Below, one piece after another: positions 46,801 to 58,377 of a stretch of 64,000 bases of DNA. Position 1 is the first letter of the stretch; every line of letters starts with the position of its first letter. Where the stretch lies: assembly GCA_005765155.1 (NCBI GenBank), contig VCCP01000004.1:4464001-4528000 (forward strand), given 5' to 3'. The DNA comes from Zelopaecilomyces penicillatus (Eukaryota > Ascomycota > Sordariomycetes > Hypocreales > Pseudodiploosporaceae). The translations under genes were made by a program, and so were the position numbers. The notes under the pieces are model-generated. The model worked only from the letters and a program-made list of their open reading frames with translations. It ran no database searches and was not told the DNA's origin.

Positions 46801-47319
46801 CTTTCAACTTCAGCGGTTCATGTGGCAGACTATGCTGTGTAGCCAGTGACACCCACACATTTAATTACTACCATTACATCGCTACCATCACTAATAATCT
46901 AGCTTCGGTCTTTTTCTGCCCTTATTCTAGTCATCACAATGCCCATTCACCAACACTATGATAAGCAAAAAGACAAAAAGATAACTATGGACAAATCTAC
47001 TGCTGCCTTCCCCTTTCTCCCCTTTCCTCCGCACACTCCCCACCACTCGCTCACTACCTTAGGCATGTATGTCCCGTCCCACTTCATGCACAAACGGAAT
47101 GGAAAGCCACAGGACAGGCACCATCAGTGAGTGACACCTTACTCATCCAAACACATGTAACGGATTACTATTAGAGTCATACTTTAGCTCTCTGGTACTC
47201 ACTAATACCCACAGTGATTATTGTATTCTAGGTATTTACTGTCAGACTTTTACACTTTTTGTTATTGTGTGAGTTCCCACTTGGAGATGACTCCCAGGCA
47301 GCAACGGCCGCCACTGAGG

Positions 47320-47400
47320 CCTGTAGCCTGTTGTAGCCTGTATCTGTAGCCTGTAGCCTGTAATCTAGGGCCTATCGCCTATCGCCTGTAGTCTGTAGGC
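47320..47400 (+). repeat. Degenerate TGTAGCCTG tandem block
   Basis: Four TGTAGCCTG units (two separated by one base, two overlapping) followed by CCTATCG-CCTATCG-CCTGTAG-TCTGTAG variants. It shares the TAGCCT core with the block at 47610-47687. Confidence 0.7.
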
Positions 47401-47609
47401 AATAACGTTCCATAATTAATAGTGCCCGCAACATACGAAGTGGGCTGAAGCCACCCACCCAACCCTGGACAACAAAGCGGGGTTGATCTACTGCTCTGTG
47501 TGTGGCTCGGCTTTGGCTGTGTATCGATAAGATCAGAATGTGAGTAATAGGAAAAAGTGGGGGGAGGGGCAAACGGGAAACGGGAAACGGGGCGGAAAGG
47601 GAAGCTGTA

Positions 47610-47687
47610 CAGTAGCCCACAGTAGCCCACAGTAGCTTACAGCGGGTCTACAGCAGACTGCAGCAGCCTACAGTAGCCTACAGTAGC
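47610..47687 (+). repeat. Ten-bp tandem repeat CAGTAGCCYA, about 8 copies
   Basis: Consecutive units start at 47610, 47620 and 47630, then, after an 11-bp degenerate unit, at 47651, 47661, 47671 and 47681, all variants of CAGTAGCCTA/CCCA. The exact 10-bp period is close to one helical turn. No open frame runs through it meaningfully. Confidence 0.8.
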
Positions 47688-47880
47688 ATTGAAGCTGGGT
47701 CCACATGCACATGTAGGTCCATTTACACAGCAGTAGTCTTACAGAATGCCCTCTACTTCTCTTCTTCATGTCCCAGGTGATTCGATGGATGCAACCGTGG
47801 GGTGTGTATTCTTGCACTCACTTTGATGGAATATCTACCTTTGTGTGGTACGGAGGTGGTCTACTTCATCCATCTACCCA

Positions 47881-47923
47881 CCCATCCACATCCACATCCA
47901 CATCCACATCCATCCATCCATCA
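47881..47923 (+). repeat. CACATC / CATC microsatellite
   Basis: Four CACATC units passing into CATC units. A short pure array in the five-kb spacer with no link to a gene. Confidence 0.8.
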
Positions 47924-48870
47924 CTTATTCCCATGTGGCTGTGGGTGCCTCCCTTCCCTTTCCCCTGTCCACGGTGAGTCAATCTGGCTGGCCGACGATG
48001 GACAGCCTCCTCCCCCATGCCCTACGGAATCAAGTCGAGACCTGGGCCTGTCTACATTCCATAATCATGTTCTGCCAAACCAAAACGGCAAACATACCTC
48101 GGCCGAGTTCATCCCCATCTAGATCACTTGAGGATATCAGGCAGTCGTCATACTAGTAGTACCTTATCTATCTTATCTACCTACATACACCGCTTACAGA
48201 AAGTACACAATCCGTTGATTCAAAATGACTAGAAACTTGCCTCATATCATATACCCATACTCTACAACTATGTACTATCAAACCCTTCTCAGGCCCTTTT
48301 GCCTTGCTCAAATGGTATGCATGCCACCTCTGTACAGTAATACCAGCACACATAACAAGGTAACTTACATGCCAAAGTAATTTATCTTCATGCACTCTCC
48401 ATCACCGCCATTCCAAATCACATGTAATTATGGAACTCATAGCGTCCAACTACCATGACAACCCCTCTCTCATCCTGCACTCTCACAACCATCACACATT
48501 TCACTGGCAAGGCAAGAGACTTCATATATAGATAAAACAGTCATTTTTTTGACTTTTGTCTTGTATAAAAATCGTCATCAAACTATACTAGTACATAATC
48601 CATCTGGTATCAATATAATCTCAAAAAAACACACAAAATTTCATCGCTTTCGCTGGCTCGTTCCTGTGGTCCAAAAATATCTGTAGTAATCCTTCCAAAG
48701 AGGTGCTGTCAAATGCCGCCTAGTACAAAAAAAGACATAATAGAAAAAAAGAAAAAAAAGGAGCAAAGTTCTATGTTATACACGCAAATGCCGCTCGCTT
48801 GAAACAAAGAAAAGAATAACCAAAACAGACATTTTTTTTTCCTCCTCATTTTCCATGTTTTCGACCTCTT

Positions 48871-49941
48871 TTACTCCCATCGGTAAACACCATCGTCGTA
48901 GAGCACCCGGTGGCGGCGGCTACCAGGTCCCACACTGGCTCGGCGTCGAGGCATCATGCGCTCAGCCAGACGCTGGCGCTGAGCCTCATCCTCTTCGCGC
49001 TTCTCCTTGCGGGCAATGCGCTGTGACTTCTCCTCTCGGCGCGCCTCCTCAAAGCTAAGCTTGTTCATGCCCTCAAGAATGTCCTCATCGCGGCCGAGAG
49101 TGGCAGCAGTGGATGAGAATGAGGAAGCACGGAGTGGCGCGGGGGGCATAGGCACGGCCTGTCGCTTGTTGATCTCGGCATTGGCCTTGGCGATGCGAGC
49201 CCGGATTCGCTGCTGGCGAGTCTCCTCTTCCTCACGCTCCTTCTCTGCGCGGCGCTCCTCGCGGCGTCGCCGTCTCTCGCGAGCCTCATCATCAGTACCG
49301 CTGCGGGCACCCAGGCTCTCGCGGGAGCTGGTTGATGAGTGACGGTCGTGCTTGGATGTGCGCTGGGCGTTGGGGTCTACAACCTCGATGTGGATGCGAG
49401 GGCGTTCAGCGCGGGGCCGGTCGTCAACAATGACTGGTCGGCGGGAGTAGGAAGAGATCTCGCGGGGTGGGTCGACGATGTATGGAATGGAACCGGCGTT
49501 GGGAGAAGATGGTGCAGAGCGAGCAAACTCATAAGCCTGGGGTGGTGTGCGAGGAGTAGGAGGGCCATCCACAAGAAGGATGCGCTCGTGCCGTGAAGGG
49601 TTATGCTCGCGGCGGTTGAGGTCGACTACTCGCTGCCCGTTGATGTAGATGCCCGAGGATCGACGCTGTCGGTTGCTGGAGGAGCTGTGGTGCGAACGAT
49701 CCGACTCATCACCAGAACGGTAGTTGGGAGTCGAGGACCGCGGCGTATAGGTAGGTGTGGGAGGGAACTGGCTGAGATATGAGGGACTGGGAGAGGCACC
49801 AATGAACTGGGTCGGGTGCTTGAAGATGACATTGTTGACGCAGGCCTGGCCGTGACGAGAGGCAGAGCAGAGCGAGGGCTGGCTGGTCTGCTCCTTGCGT
49901 CCGTCAGGGTAGACGTACGTGTAGATGTTGGTGGTGCACAT
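48871..49941 (-). CDS. Fungal conserved charged coiled-coil protein of unknown function
   Basis: From the ATG at 49941 the frame encodes 356 residues ending VLYDDGVYRWE. The N-terminus MCTTNIYTYVYPDGRKEQ, followed by a short cysteine-containing segment (SLCSASRHGQACVNN), is the kind of compact start seen in a conserved family of filamentous fungi, so I take this as the true start. The frame stays open for 122 more codons upstream (to 50307), but that part is Ser/Thr/Gln/Asn-rich and looks like leader sequence. After the N-terminal motif come Ser/Pro/Arg-rich disordered stretches (PTPTYTPRSSTPNYRS), a short motif GIYINGQRVVDLNRR, then a highly charged Arg/Glu coiled coil (ARERRRRREERRAEKEREEE) and a second basic region near the C-terminus. 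It is probably a nuclear or cytoskeletal scaffold; no catalytic domain is seen. Function unknown. Confidence 0.75.
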   Translation of the reverse strand: MCTTNIYTYVYPDGRKEQTSQPSLCSASRHGQACVNNVIFKHPTQFIGASPSPSYLSQFPPTPTYTPRSSTPNYRSGDESDRSHHSSSSNRQRRSSGIYINGQRVVDLNRREHNPSRHERILLVDGPPTPRTPPQAYEFARSAPSSPNAGSIPYIVDPPREISSYSRRPVIVDDRPRAERPRIHIEVVDPNAQRTSKHDRHSSTSSRESLGARSGTDDEARERRRRREERRAEKEREEEETRQQRIRARIAKANAEINKRQAVPMPPAPLRASSFSSTAATLGRDEDILEGMNKLSFEEARREEKSQRIARKEKREEDEAQRQRLAERMMPRRRASVGPGSRRHRVLYDDGVYRWE

Positions 49942-52900
49942 GGTGGCGGTGGTGATGTTGTTGTTGGTGGTGGTGGTTGAAGCTACTTGCCGCCTCTCTG
50001 ATTGAGAGTTACGGTGCTGCCGGTTATAGAGTTCGTTGTCTATGAGAACAATGGGTGCAAGAGTGTTTGCAGACGATGGCACCAAAGCGTGGTTGGGTAA
50101 GCACGCCAAAGTAGTAGTTGGATGTTGCTCAAACAAGAGTTGATATTGCTGTGGTTGGTTGTGTTCGAAGATGTAAGACGATGATGTTGTTGTTGTAAGG
50201 GGTGAGTCTGACTGGCTGTTGGATGCGGGCGATGAGAACCTTTTGTAAGTCAAAGGTAAGAGAGAATCAAAGGCTTCTTGTATTCCCTGCTTTAGAGATG
50301 ATGCCAAAGTCCAAAGTGTAAATTATGTGGAGAAGGTGTGGATAGATGTGAGTCGCTGCCTGGGAAGGAAAAAAACGGTTGTGGAATGCGGGTGCATCAT
50401 GGGATTATAAACGCGCCCTGGAGTCTGTGTGTGTAAGTTGAGCAGCGAGAGCCCTCCGTAGTCCTGGAATGGTGGTGGCTGCCGCTTTCTGCACACCCAT
50501 CCTTCCATCTGGCTGGACTCTGGCGTCGTCTTTTTTTGGTCTCACACGCCCTCTTGACCCTTGACCCCTCGACCCTGGCCCCGAACCCATGTCTTCCCGC
50601 TTTCTGCCTGCCAGGGCTGCTGGCGAGGCATCATTGTGGCAGCTCCATGGCTGTGGCCCTCAAGTCCATAGTGTGTCCTGAGGCCCCCCCCTGCCAGACT
50701 CTGTTGCTGCCGATGACTCCTTTGATTGGCGTCCCCCATGTCGACTGTGGAGATGACGACGATAGTAGACCCAATAGCAAGGCGGCTGAGGGCTTCTGAG
50801 CCACGGTCGTGACCACGGTCGCTAGTTTAGCCCTCGCAGCTAGAGAATCGATGGTGGGGGACAAAGAGAAGCGCAAGAGGGTGGGTGTAGGTAGACGCTG
50901 TAAATAGAGGGTCAACTGTTCCCATCTAGGTTGTAAGAAATAGGTCGCAAGAACAGGTCGCAGCAGTATGGTCGCCGGACAGGAAGAGGTTAGTGTGAGG
51001 GCGCCGAAGTAATCCGTTCCAGTACAAGCCCTGGCCAGTTCTGAGGCTGCAAGATTTCGAAACAAGCTTCTGCACTCCTAGGCCTAGGAGCGCGACTCTC
51101 CAAGCAGGACAGAGAGGTGGGCGCTGATGAAAATAGAAGATACGATGGGATGGTGGATGGAACTGGGCCAATCCGGTTGTCCTTTTCCCACGTGTTGGCC
51201 AGCTACCGCAACCCTCTGAGCGTCTACCGCAGAATTCTGAGGTACTGCAGAAACAGCGTTATCCTTAATTCTGGTGCGTTTGCGTTTCGTGAGAGCGCGC
51301 GCGAGTCTTGGTCCCGAGCGCTAGATCAAACGGGCGTGCTTCATGGGCGACCGATTTGAGTGTCCGTCCTCGACAACAGAAAAAAAAACCAACACTACCA
51401 ATTAGGGATATTCTGACGCTTGTTGAAGTGGTCCCACAACGCCCAGATGCATCATCAGATCTCTCGGCACTGACTCATTTTTCTGGCTTCCCACTCGGAA
51501 TGCAACGGCTGCCCCTTCTAGGCGTGGTGGGAGGAAGTCCTACGGGGTGATCTGATGTGTGTGTGGTGTGTGGTGCGAAGATGGGTTGGCAGCGGGAGAG
51601 CGGCGCGCCCAGGACGGACTGGCGCAGCAAGGGATGGGACGAGTGAGGCGGACAGACAGACAGACAAAGGGGACCCACAGACTACAGAGCAAAGACAAAA
51701 TACCGTCATCGGTGGCTCCGCTGGGAGAAAGAGGGCGAATGATGGCATGGCATTGCCGTCATACAGCAACTGGGTGAGAAATCCACCAAACCCTCTTGAG
51801 CACGCCGTACTCGCCGTGCCAGAAAGAGAACATCCAACAGACGCACTTGGTCGAAAACGTGACCTGGAACGGGATTCGCTCTCTCCACCCCATTTTTTAC
51901 GCATGTACAGCCTCAGGCAGGTACCAGACCCAAACGCAGTGGAGTTCAGCCGCCTCCAGAGGCTGTGCTGCCTGAAGAGTTGGGGGTTAGCTGCGGCTGT
52001 TCCAGCGCCACAGAGCACGCCCCTCCTAGCGACCTTTTCCAGCGAACCGTGGGCAGTGTAGGTGGTGCTAACGGGTGGCTACTGGTGGTCTGGTACTGTA
52101 GTGATAGTGGTGTTCCCCCTATAGAAAAAGGGTTCAACTAGCTTTCAGTAGACCTAGAGCTTCTATACAGTGGGTGCCAGTGTCCCAGTCTGCTGGGCCC
52201 TTCTGCTACAAACTCCATGCACACAAAATCCACACTTTCTGGCGCTATCGAATTTCACCGCCTCATCCGCTTCAACCCTGGTGGCTAGACTAAAGGAACT
52301 AAGCAGCTTTCAACCATATTATCCTGTTTTGCATTCCATTTTGCCATGCCAAATTCTCAGCGTAAAACGATAATGACGATGGTGGCAATGGGAAATGAGA
52401 AATGGGCGGCAAAAAGAAAAGCACATAAACGAGCCATGCTTTGAATCACGCTGTCGAGGGCGTGTAATGTTACAACACAAAATTGCGTCATCAGACCGTA
52501 GATGATTGTATCTTTTGTCTTTTTCCGCTTAACGCCATCAAGTTCTAAGCTATAGGCAACTCAGTTTACTATAGGCAGCGTAATAATCCTGATAAGGGGG
52601 GCGTGTGTGTTTGTTCTTCTCTAGCAGTTTAACATACAACTGTACTTTGGTTTTGAGGGCTTTCGAATGTAAGCCATCGTGCATGACAGGCAGGCAGCAC
52701 AGCCGATCCGTTCGTCAAAGTGCGAGGTGGTAGTCCATCGCACATCGAGAGCTTGCTGCGGACCCGTATGTACAGTTTTAGAGCAAAAACGATGTATGTA
52801 CGACACTTTGCATAAGGCAGCAGGGCAAAACATCCAATGGCAAGCCGCGGATCAAACTGCCTGGGCTGCCTTTTACAGGACAGATTTCTTGCATCGATAC

Positions 52901-55900
52901 GTACAGTAGTAAACTACCTAGGACATGCACCAGCGGGGAAATGTGTGAGTGCTCGCCGCGTTGACACACACACAGGATCCAGAACCTAGAAAACCAAAAG
53001 AGGCCAAGCAAAAATGACTGTTTCGCTGAGGCGCATGTGCCCTTCACTGCCTCCGATTCCCGCCTGTCATTGACGGAACTCCGATTGTCCCAGTTTAAGC
53101 GACGTCGAGTGTCTCATTGGCTCGTGGCCGCCATCATGTTGACTTGCGCGAGGAATAAACGGCAGCCCCGTTGATTGGGTCCGACTCACGCCGGTGCGAC
53201 CGTACAATTGTACTTTTTCCTCCCATTGTAATTTAGTCATGTTTTAACGTTGCTTCTAGGTAGACAGATTGTTAGATAAAGGAATCCCTGTTGAATGGGG
53301 GTGGTGTTCGTGTTAATCAATTTTGTGGCACAAAGCCCATCGGGGATCCCCCCATAGTTGAGCCCATCAAAACTGGTATGAATAATTGAATAGAGATGTT
53401 AGAGAAAAAAAACGCCTACATCTCACCATTGAGAGGCCTCATTACCAGCATCATAAATCTAGTTTGACTCGTAGATGTTCCCAAAGAAGAGGTTACTTTC
53501 TTGAGCTGTTTCTTCTTTACTCGTGCCGTCCCGCTGGTTGCCTCCGTGGTGGCACCCTTTCCATCGCTGCCCCCTCTCTGTCAGCACTGAGGATCGAGTT
53601 CTGTGGCGCCCCTGGGAGCTTTTTTCAATGCATCCATGTAGGTGTGTGGCTCTGCACAGGTCCAGGAGCCCTTGAAACAGCCCCCAAAGACCCTTTCGAG
53701 GTACATCTAAACAAGAGGTTGTCGACTGGGTGCAAAGAATATACCTCGAATGGAACGTCTCTCTATACTTGGAAAGTGTTTGTTTAAATTATCAAAAATT
53801 CACAATCCTTATTAGAGTCATCCTTTCAATGATATCACATAGACGGTTATGTTTGAAAGAGTTGTTGCATCTCAAGTTGAAATTTAGATTTCTTCAGATT
53901 TTAAACGATAAAGTTGATACAAAGCCATCAGTTCTCAGTCTAGTACCAGGTGATTTTTAGTTCCTACCCTTCGTGAAGGTGCTATAAGCCTCCGTTCCAC
54001 TATATCGTAACATCCAGTTTCAGCATACGTCAATGGATCGTTCTCGAGTCAAGCAGCAGTCAATGGAAGTCTAAAGAATACAGTGGGCGTTTTCAAAGGA
54101 GGAAAGCGGTAGAATCTTGCGGAAAAACAGGAAATTTTATTGCATCGCTCTAGATGTCAAAACAGGGCGTGTTGAACCCCACGCAAGCGTGCGCCTTTTG
54201 GAAATATGGCTTGCTTGATACCTGGGTCGCAAAAGTGTCACGATGGGGTGTGTGTGTGTATACAAAAAAGGTAGGGCTTAAAATGGAGGAGTTGTTGCGG
54301 CGTCTGTGCGCGGCTGGCTCTCTGGGACCCACTGCTGCTACAGCGCTCTGTACACTGAATTATGCGCCAAATCGTGAGCCGCTGCCTATCGACGGCAACA
54401 AAATCGTCCCACTGATAGACCCCCTCTCCCTCTAGGCCTCTCCGGACGACCATGTAGCGGGACCGGGGGAGGGGTGGCAGTGTCAAGGCAAACTGGAAGC
54501 TTCACGCCCCCTCCTCTCTCTTCTCATCCTACTGGGGCTCATAGTCCTTTACTCCCCAGTCCTGGCCTTTCTGTCCTACGCCTACTACGTAGGGTAGTCC
54601 CTCGTCCTGGGGTTTCTTAGCAATCCATATCTGGAGTCAGCCCTGTGGGAACCAGCAAGGTCTTACAAAGCGGACACTTTCGCCTCTCTAAAAACAAACC
54701 CCCCCTTTCGCTCCTTTGCAAGCGGGTTCACCTGACCTGGTTTGTAAAGCGCTCACCGTGCGGCCTCACGATACTGCTTTTCAAAATTTTCCAGCGAAAA
54801 GGCCTACGTCATTTCGGCTTTTCGAAATCCAACATACTCCAAATTTGAAGGGGTCTCCTCATCTCCCCCCTCGGTTTATCCTTCCAGTATACCAGTTGGT
54901 GGTGTGAACTTCTTTCGTCTCTTCAATGCATTTTTGCGGCTCTGCGACTTTGAAAAGCTGGGATTGCCGAGGAATTACCGCCAGACAGACTAAACTGTCC
55001 CCTGTGTCGCAGATCGCTCACCAGTTTGTCTCTCCAGCGTGTCTCAGTGGCTTCCGACCGTTCGGGACGGGGCCCCCTCAACACCGACCGAGCCCAATTG
55101 ACGCGCGCCTCGGCCACCACAACCACCACCAGTTCATTTAAAGAATGAAGAAGACAAACCCGACAAACAGACGCGCTTTTCGCATCATTCATCTGTTGGC
55201 CCATCAGTTAGACCACTGCTCTTGAAACTTTGTTGTTGGTTCTTGCTTGTTAACACTTGGTTCGCTCAGAAAGCTCCTTGTGTAAAGGAGCAATGGAATA
55301 AGCGCGCGTTCCGTGCAACACTTCCCCTTTCGACATCCATCGCACAGACGAACCCGATTATCAATACAAGCGCCGCCGTTTCCTCCGACCTCATCCCATC
55401 TCAAGAACTACCCGAATAAATAAAGAAACGCGGTCGCGGCCTCCGGTGACCCAAATTAGCTTCGACCCCGTCCCGAGTGCTCGGGTTGCCGCCCATTCAC
55501 ACGGGTCTTATGTTCACGGACCTTTGGCTTCATGATGTGGCCGCCCGGGCATTCTCTTCAGTGTTCATCAGTTGCATCGTAGAGCCATCACATGATTCTG
55601 GCGCGTACAGCCTTTTTTGTTCTTATGGTATGATTGACTCGGAATTTTCATTCTGAGCCTCATTCGCTCCACTTTCTAGAGTTTAGAAAGGCGCGATTGG
55701 TGAGTCGACGGAACTCATCCGAGCGTTCTTCAATTCCCGCTCGCACCCTATTAAGCGCCGGCTTGGCTTCCGTACAAGGTGGAACTGTGAACTGAACCAA
55801 AGCCGTGTAACCGCTCCGAGAGTCCCATCGTAACCTTTGCACACAGCTGTAATAAACGCCCGTGTCTTTTCAATCGCTAACAATAAGAAAAAAAATGTAT

Positions 55901-56434
55901 TCCATTGGCTTCTCGTAAAACACGAACTCAGAACCCAAGTCTATTCTCTCTATTGATTGTTAAACTTTGCGCGACTATTGACTCTATACGTACGTGCAGT
56001 TATGTTGGTGCTCCTTGATAACGTTTCCCCTGCATTCCATCTTCGTTGTGTAGCAACCCAACGAAAGAGGTAATGTTCCAAGGCCCACCACATTTCTAGT
56101 TCCATAATTTAATAATAGCAAAAAATCAGAATTGATGCTTGTGATAATTTTAGTTGCGTTAACGTATACCGTCATCCTGTTGAGCAGGTCACATACCCTA
56201 GACTTGAGGTTAAGTTAGAGGAACAAGCAGATTTTCGTAATCAACTCCTTAAACTCAACGCAGAATCACACCAGTCGAAGGATTGTCTTTATTTACAAAA
56301 CAAATTAGTTCCTAGAGACCTCACTCGACCCCCCAAAAGTTGAATTGTTACAATCAACCGACCACAACCTTCACAGCAACACAACATCACAGGCCACCTC
56401 ACTACCCCAATTTCCCCCGAAAGCACGTTGAAAC
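49942..56434. other. Large spacer before the porphobilinogen deaminase gene
   Basis: The first 370 bp are the possible N-terminal extension or 5' leader of the coiled-coil protein gene. Beyond that, 50.3-56.4 kb shows no recognised protein, rRNA or tRNA. Short frames occur on both strands but lack features. Base composition drifts from GC-rich (50.4-52.1 kb, 54.4-55.5 kb) to AT-rich (53.2-54.1 kb, 55.6-56.3 kb). Confidence 0.4.
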
Positions 56435-57502
56435 ATGGAAGAACAAACTACTCCCGTTGTGCCGCCGTTGCGTATAGGCACCCGGAGATCTAACCTCGCT
56501 GTTGTCCAGGCTGAGGCCATCCGCAATAGACTGCAGCAGATTGCACCTGGCCGATCCTGTGAGATTGAGGCGATGCGCACCATTGGCGATAAGGACCAGG
56601 CAACTGTCCTGTACAGCTTTGGAGAAAAGAGCCTGTGGACGTCAGAGCTGGAAAAAAAACTCACATCTGGCCAATTGGACGTCGTGGTGCATTGTCTTAA
56701 AAGGTAAATCGCTTGTTAAATGAGTTCTTATTAATATGAGAGAATTCTTGATAACCTTTAGTGAGCAGATATGCCTACTGTTCTTCCAGACTCGTGTGAG
56801 CTGGCGGCCATCCCTCTACGTGACAACCCTCGTGATGCTCTCATAGTCAAGGCTGGGCAGCCTTATTCAAGCTTGAAAATATTGCCCGAAGGTGCCGTTG
56901 TGGGAACTTCATCAGTACGTCGATCCGCTCAGCTTCGTCGTCTGTACCCCCATCTGCACTTTGCCAACCTGCGCGGCAATGTCGAGACGCGCCTGGCCAA
57001 GGTCGACAACCCAGAGAGCGAGTATACCTGCATGATCATGTCGGCCGCGGGACTACAACGCGTTGGTCTCGAGCACCGCATTAGTCAGTACCTGGGCTCC
57101 AAGGATGGCGGCATCTTGCATGCGGTCGGCCAGGGAGCGCTTGGTCTGGAAATTCGCAAAGGGGACACTGCGATCCTGGAATTAGTTAATCAGTTCGGCG
57201 ATGACAAGTCTACTCTGGCATGTCTTGCGGAGCGGGCTCTCCTGCGTACTCTTGAGGGAGGTTGTAGTGTTCCAATTGGTGTTGAGACGGAATGGATCAG
57301 TTCGTCGGACTATCTTCTGAGAATGAGAGCCATAGTCGTGAGCCTTGACGGTCCCCAATGTGCTCAGGATACGCTCGATGCAAACGTGAAGACTGAAGCT
57401 AAGGCAATAGCATTTGGGCAAGAAGTGGCTGCAAGATTAGTAAAGGCTGGCGCAGATGGCATTCTTAAAGACATTAATGTGCATAGGCCATCAAAGGACT
57501 AA
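56435..57502 (+). CDS. HEM3: Porphobilinogen deaminase (hydroxymethylbilane synthase), 2 exons, apparent one-base frame break at the splice junction
   Basis: The third enzyme of heme synthesis; it joins four porphobilinogen units into hydroxymethylbilane in the cytosol. Exon 1 (56435-56703) encodes RIGTRRSNLAVVQAE, TIGDKDQAT, FGEKSLWTSELEKKL and LDVVVHCLK. Exon 2 (from 56769) encodes DMPTVLP (its first codon split by the intron), GTSSVRRSAQL, FANLRGNVETRLAK, MSAAGLQRVGL, AVGQGALGLE and the cofactor-cysteine motif LEGGCSVPIG. The family expects HCLKDMPT across the junction. The canonical 65-bp intron (GTAAAT...AGCAG, 56704-56768) leaves the frame off by one, because exon 1 ends CTTAAAAG with four A. 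With one A fewer the joined length is 1002 nt, exactly 334 codons, with a perfect KDMPT junction. As written, the product stops soon after the junction, at about 90-100 residues. Either a homopolymer base-call error or a genuine mutation explains this. No other canonical splice choice restores the frame. Confidence 0.85.
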
Positions 57503-57656
57503 TGAGATGTGTATTTTGTATGATACTATGAGTTGAGGTGTCTATCGTTGGATAAAAACTGTATTCTCTCAAAATACGTCATCAAATTCAATGACGGATC
57601 AATGATGTGATATATGATGTACCCTAATTATCAAGACCATCCAACCCTGCCCCCCT

Positions 57657-58377
57657 TCAAACGCGACGCCAAATCATTCCTAGGCGCTGGAAAAACGAGA
57701 ACAGTGATCCTGCTGGGATAAATCCGCCATAAGTAGACTCCCACCAGGAAGCAAAAGAGCCTGAAAAGAAAGGGAATTTTGGGTTAGTAATGCCTCATGC
57801 CATATAGAAGTTGAAAAAGAGAGTGAATCAGATAACTCACCTGCTGTCGGACCGAGTTCTCCAAACCCCAACACTTCCAAAACATAAGGCGCAAGTGCCA
57901 CAAGCACGCCAAGCGCAAGTAGCGAAACAAACACCGTCGCCGCTATTTCCATCGGGTGGTCCTTGGCCTCCCGAACCAGGTGTTCAAACTCGACGTTGGC
58001 AGCTTTAACAGCATCGTCATAGGCGCGGATCATGGCCGGTCCCATTTTTTCACGGCTCTTCTCCAACGTATCGACCAACTTTTTGAGCACATTCTCAGCA
58101 AGCCATTCCGACCATCCTTGGGTGCTCATAATATCGTCGATTTGCGTCTTGAGAGTACCGTCGTAGGAGCTTTGCGCGTTGCGCAAAACGTAGACGATGT
58201 CGATAGAAATTCTCTCTATGTCGGAGAGAGCCTTGCTCTCTGATGAGAGAATAGGATGTCTAGCCGAGGGCTGTTGGTTGATGACAAAAGAAGTCGGATG
58301 CCATTGTGTAGGAATAGGAGCTTGGGTGTCTCAGAGGAGCCGCAGAAGCAGCTCAAAATTGCAGAGGTCAGGTCCAT
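57657..58377 (-). CDS. IFI6/ISG12-like small membrane protein, 2 exons, apparent frame break near the N-terminus
   Basis: The C-terminal part is clear. Exon 1 ends in GFGELGPTAG at 57841, an 80-bp intron follows (GTGAGT...TTTTCAG, 57840-57761), and exon 2 (57760-57657) gives SFASWWESTYGGFIPAGSLF and FSFFQRLGMIWRRV. A Gly-rich hydrophobic segment after a membrane helix (IAATVFVSLLALGVLVALAP) is the hallmark of the interferon-induced 6-16/ISG12 family, whose members sit in mitochondrial or ER membranes and affect cell death in animals; fungal copies are uncharacterised. The upstream helical region (WLAENVLKKLVDTLEKSREK, YDDAVKAANVEFEHLVREAK) is in frame with DTQAPIPTQWHPTSF. The likely start MDLTSAILSCFCGSSE at 58377 is one base out of frame with it, near 58330. 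Inserting one base there gives 642 nt, 214 codons. A TATA box 65 bp upstream supports this start. Confidence 0.7.

Larger units (their letters stand above)
43880..48870. other. Five-kb spacer with tandem repeats
   Basis: No convincing gene on either strand. Contents seen: AT-rich stretch 44620-44850, short CA and GT runs (about 45429-45442 and 46401-46413), degenerate TGTAGCCTG units at 47320-47400, three AAACGGG units from 47571, a 10-bp repeat array at 47610-47687, and CACATC/CATC repeats at 47881-47923. The last 350 bp are A/T-rich with A-runs and form the 3' flank of the next gene. Confidence 0.45.

Noticed and set aside
47320..47687. Repeat blocks considered as a CRISPR array
   Set aside because: Units of 9-10 bp without unique spacers, in a eukaryotic genome.
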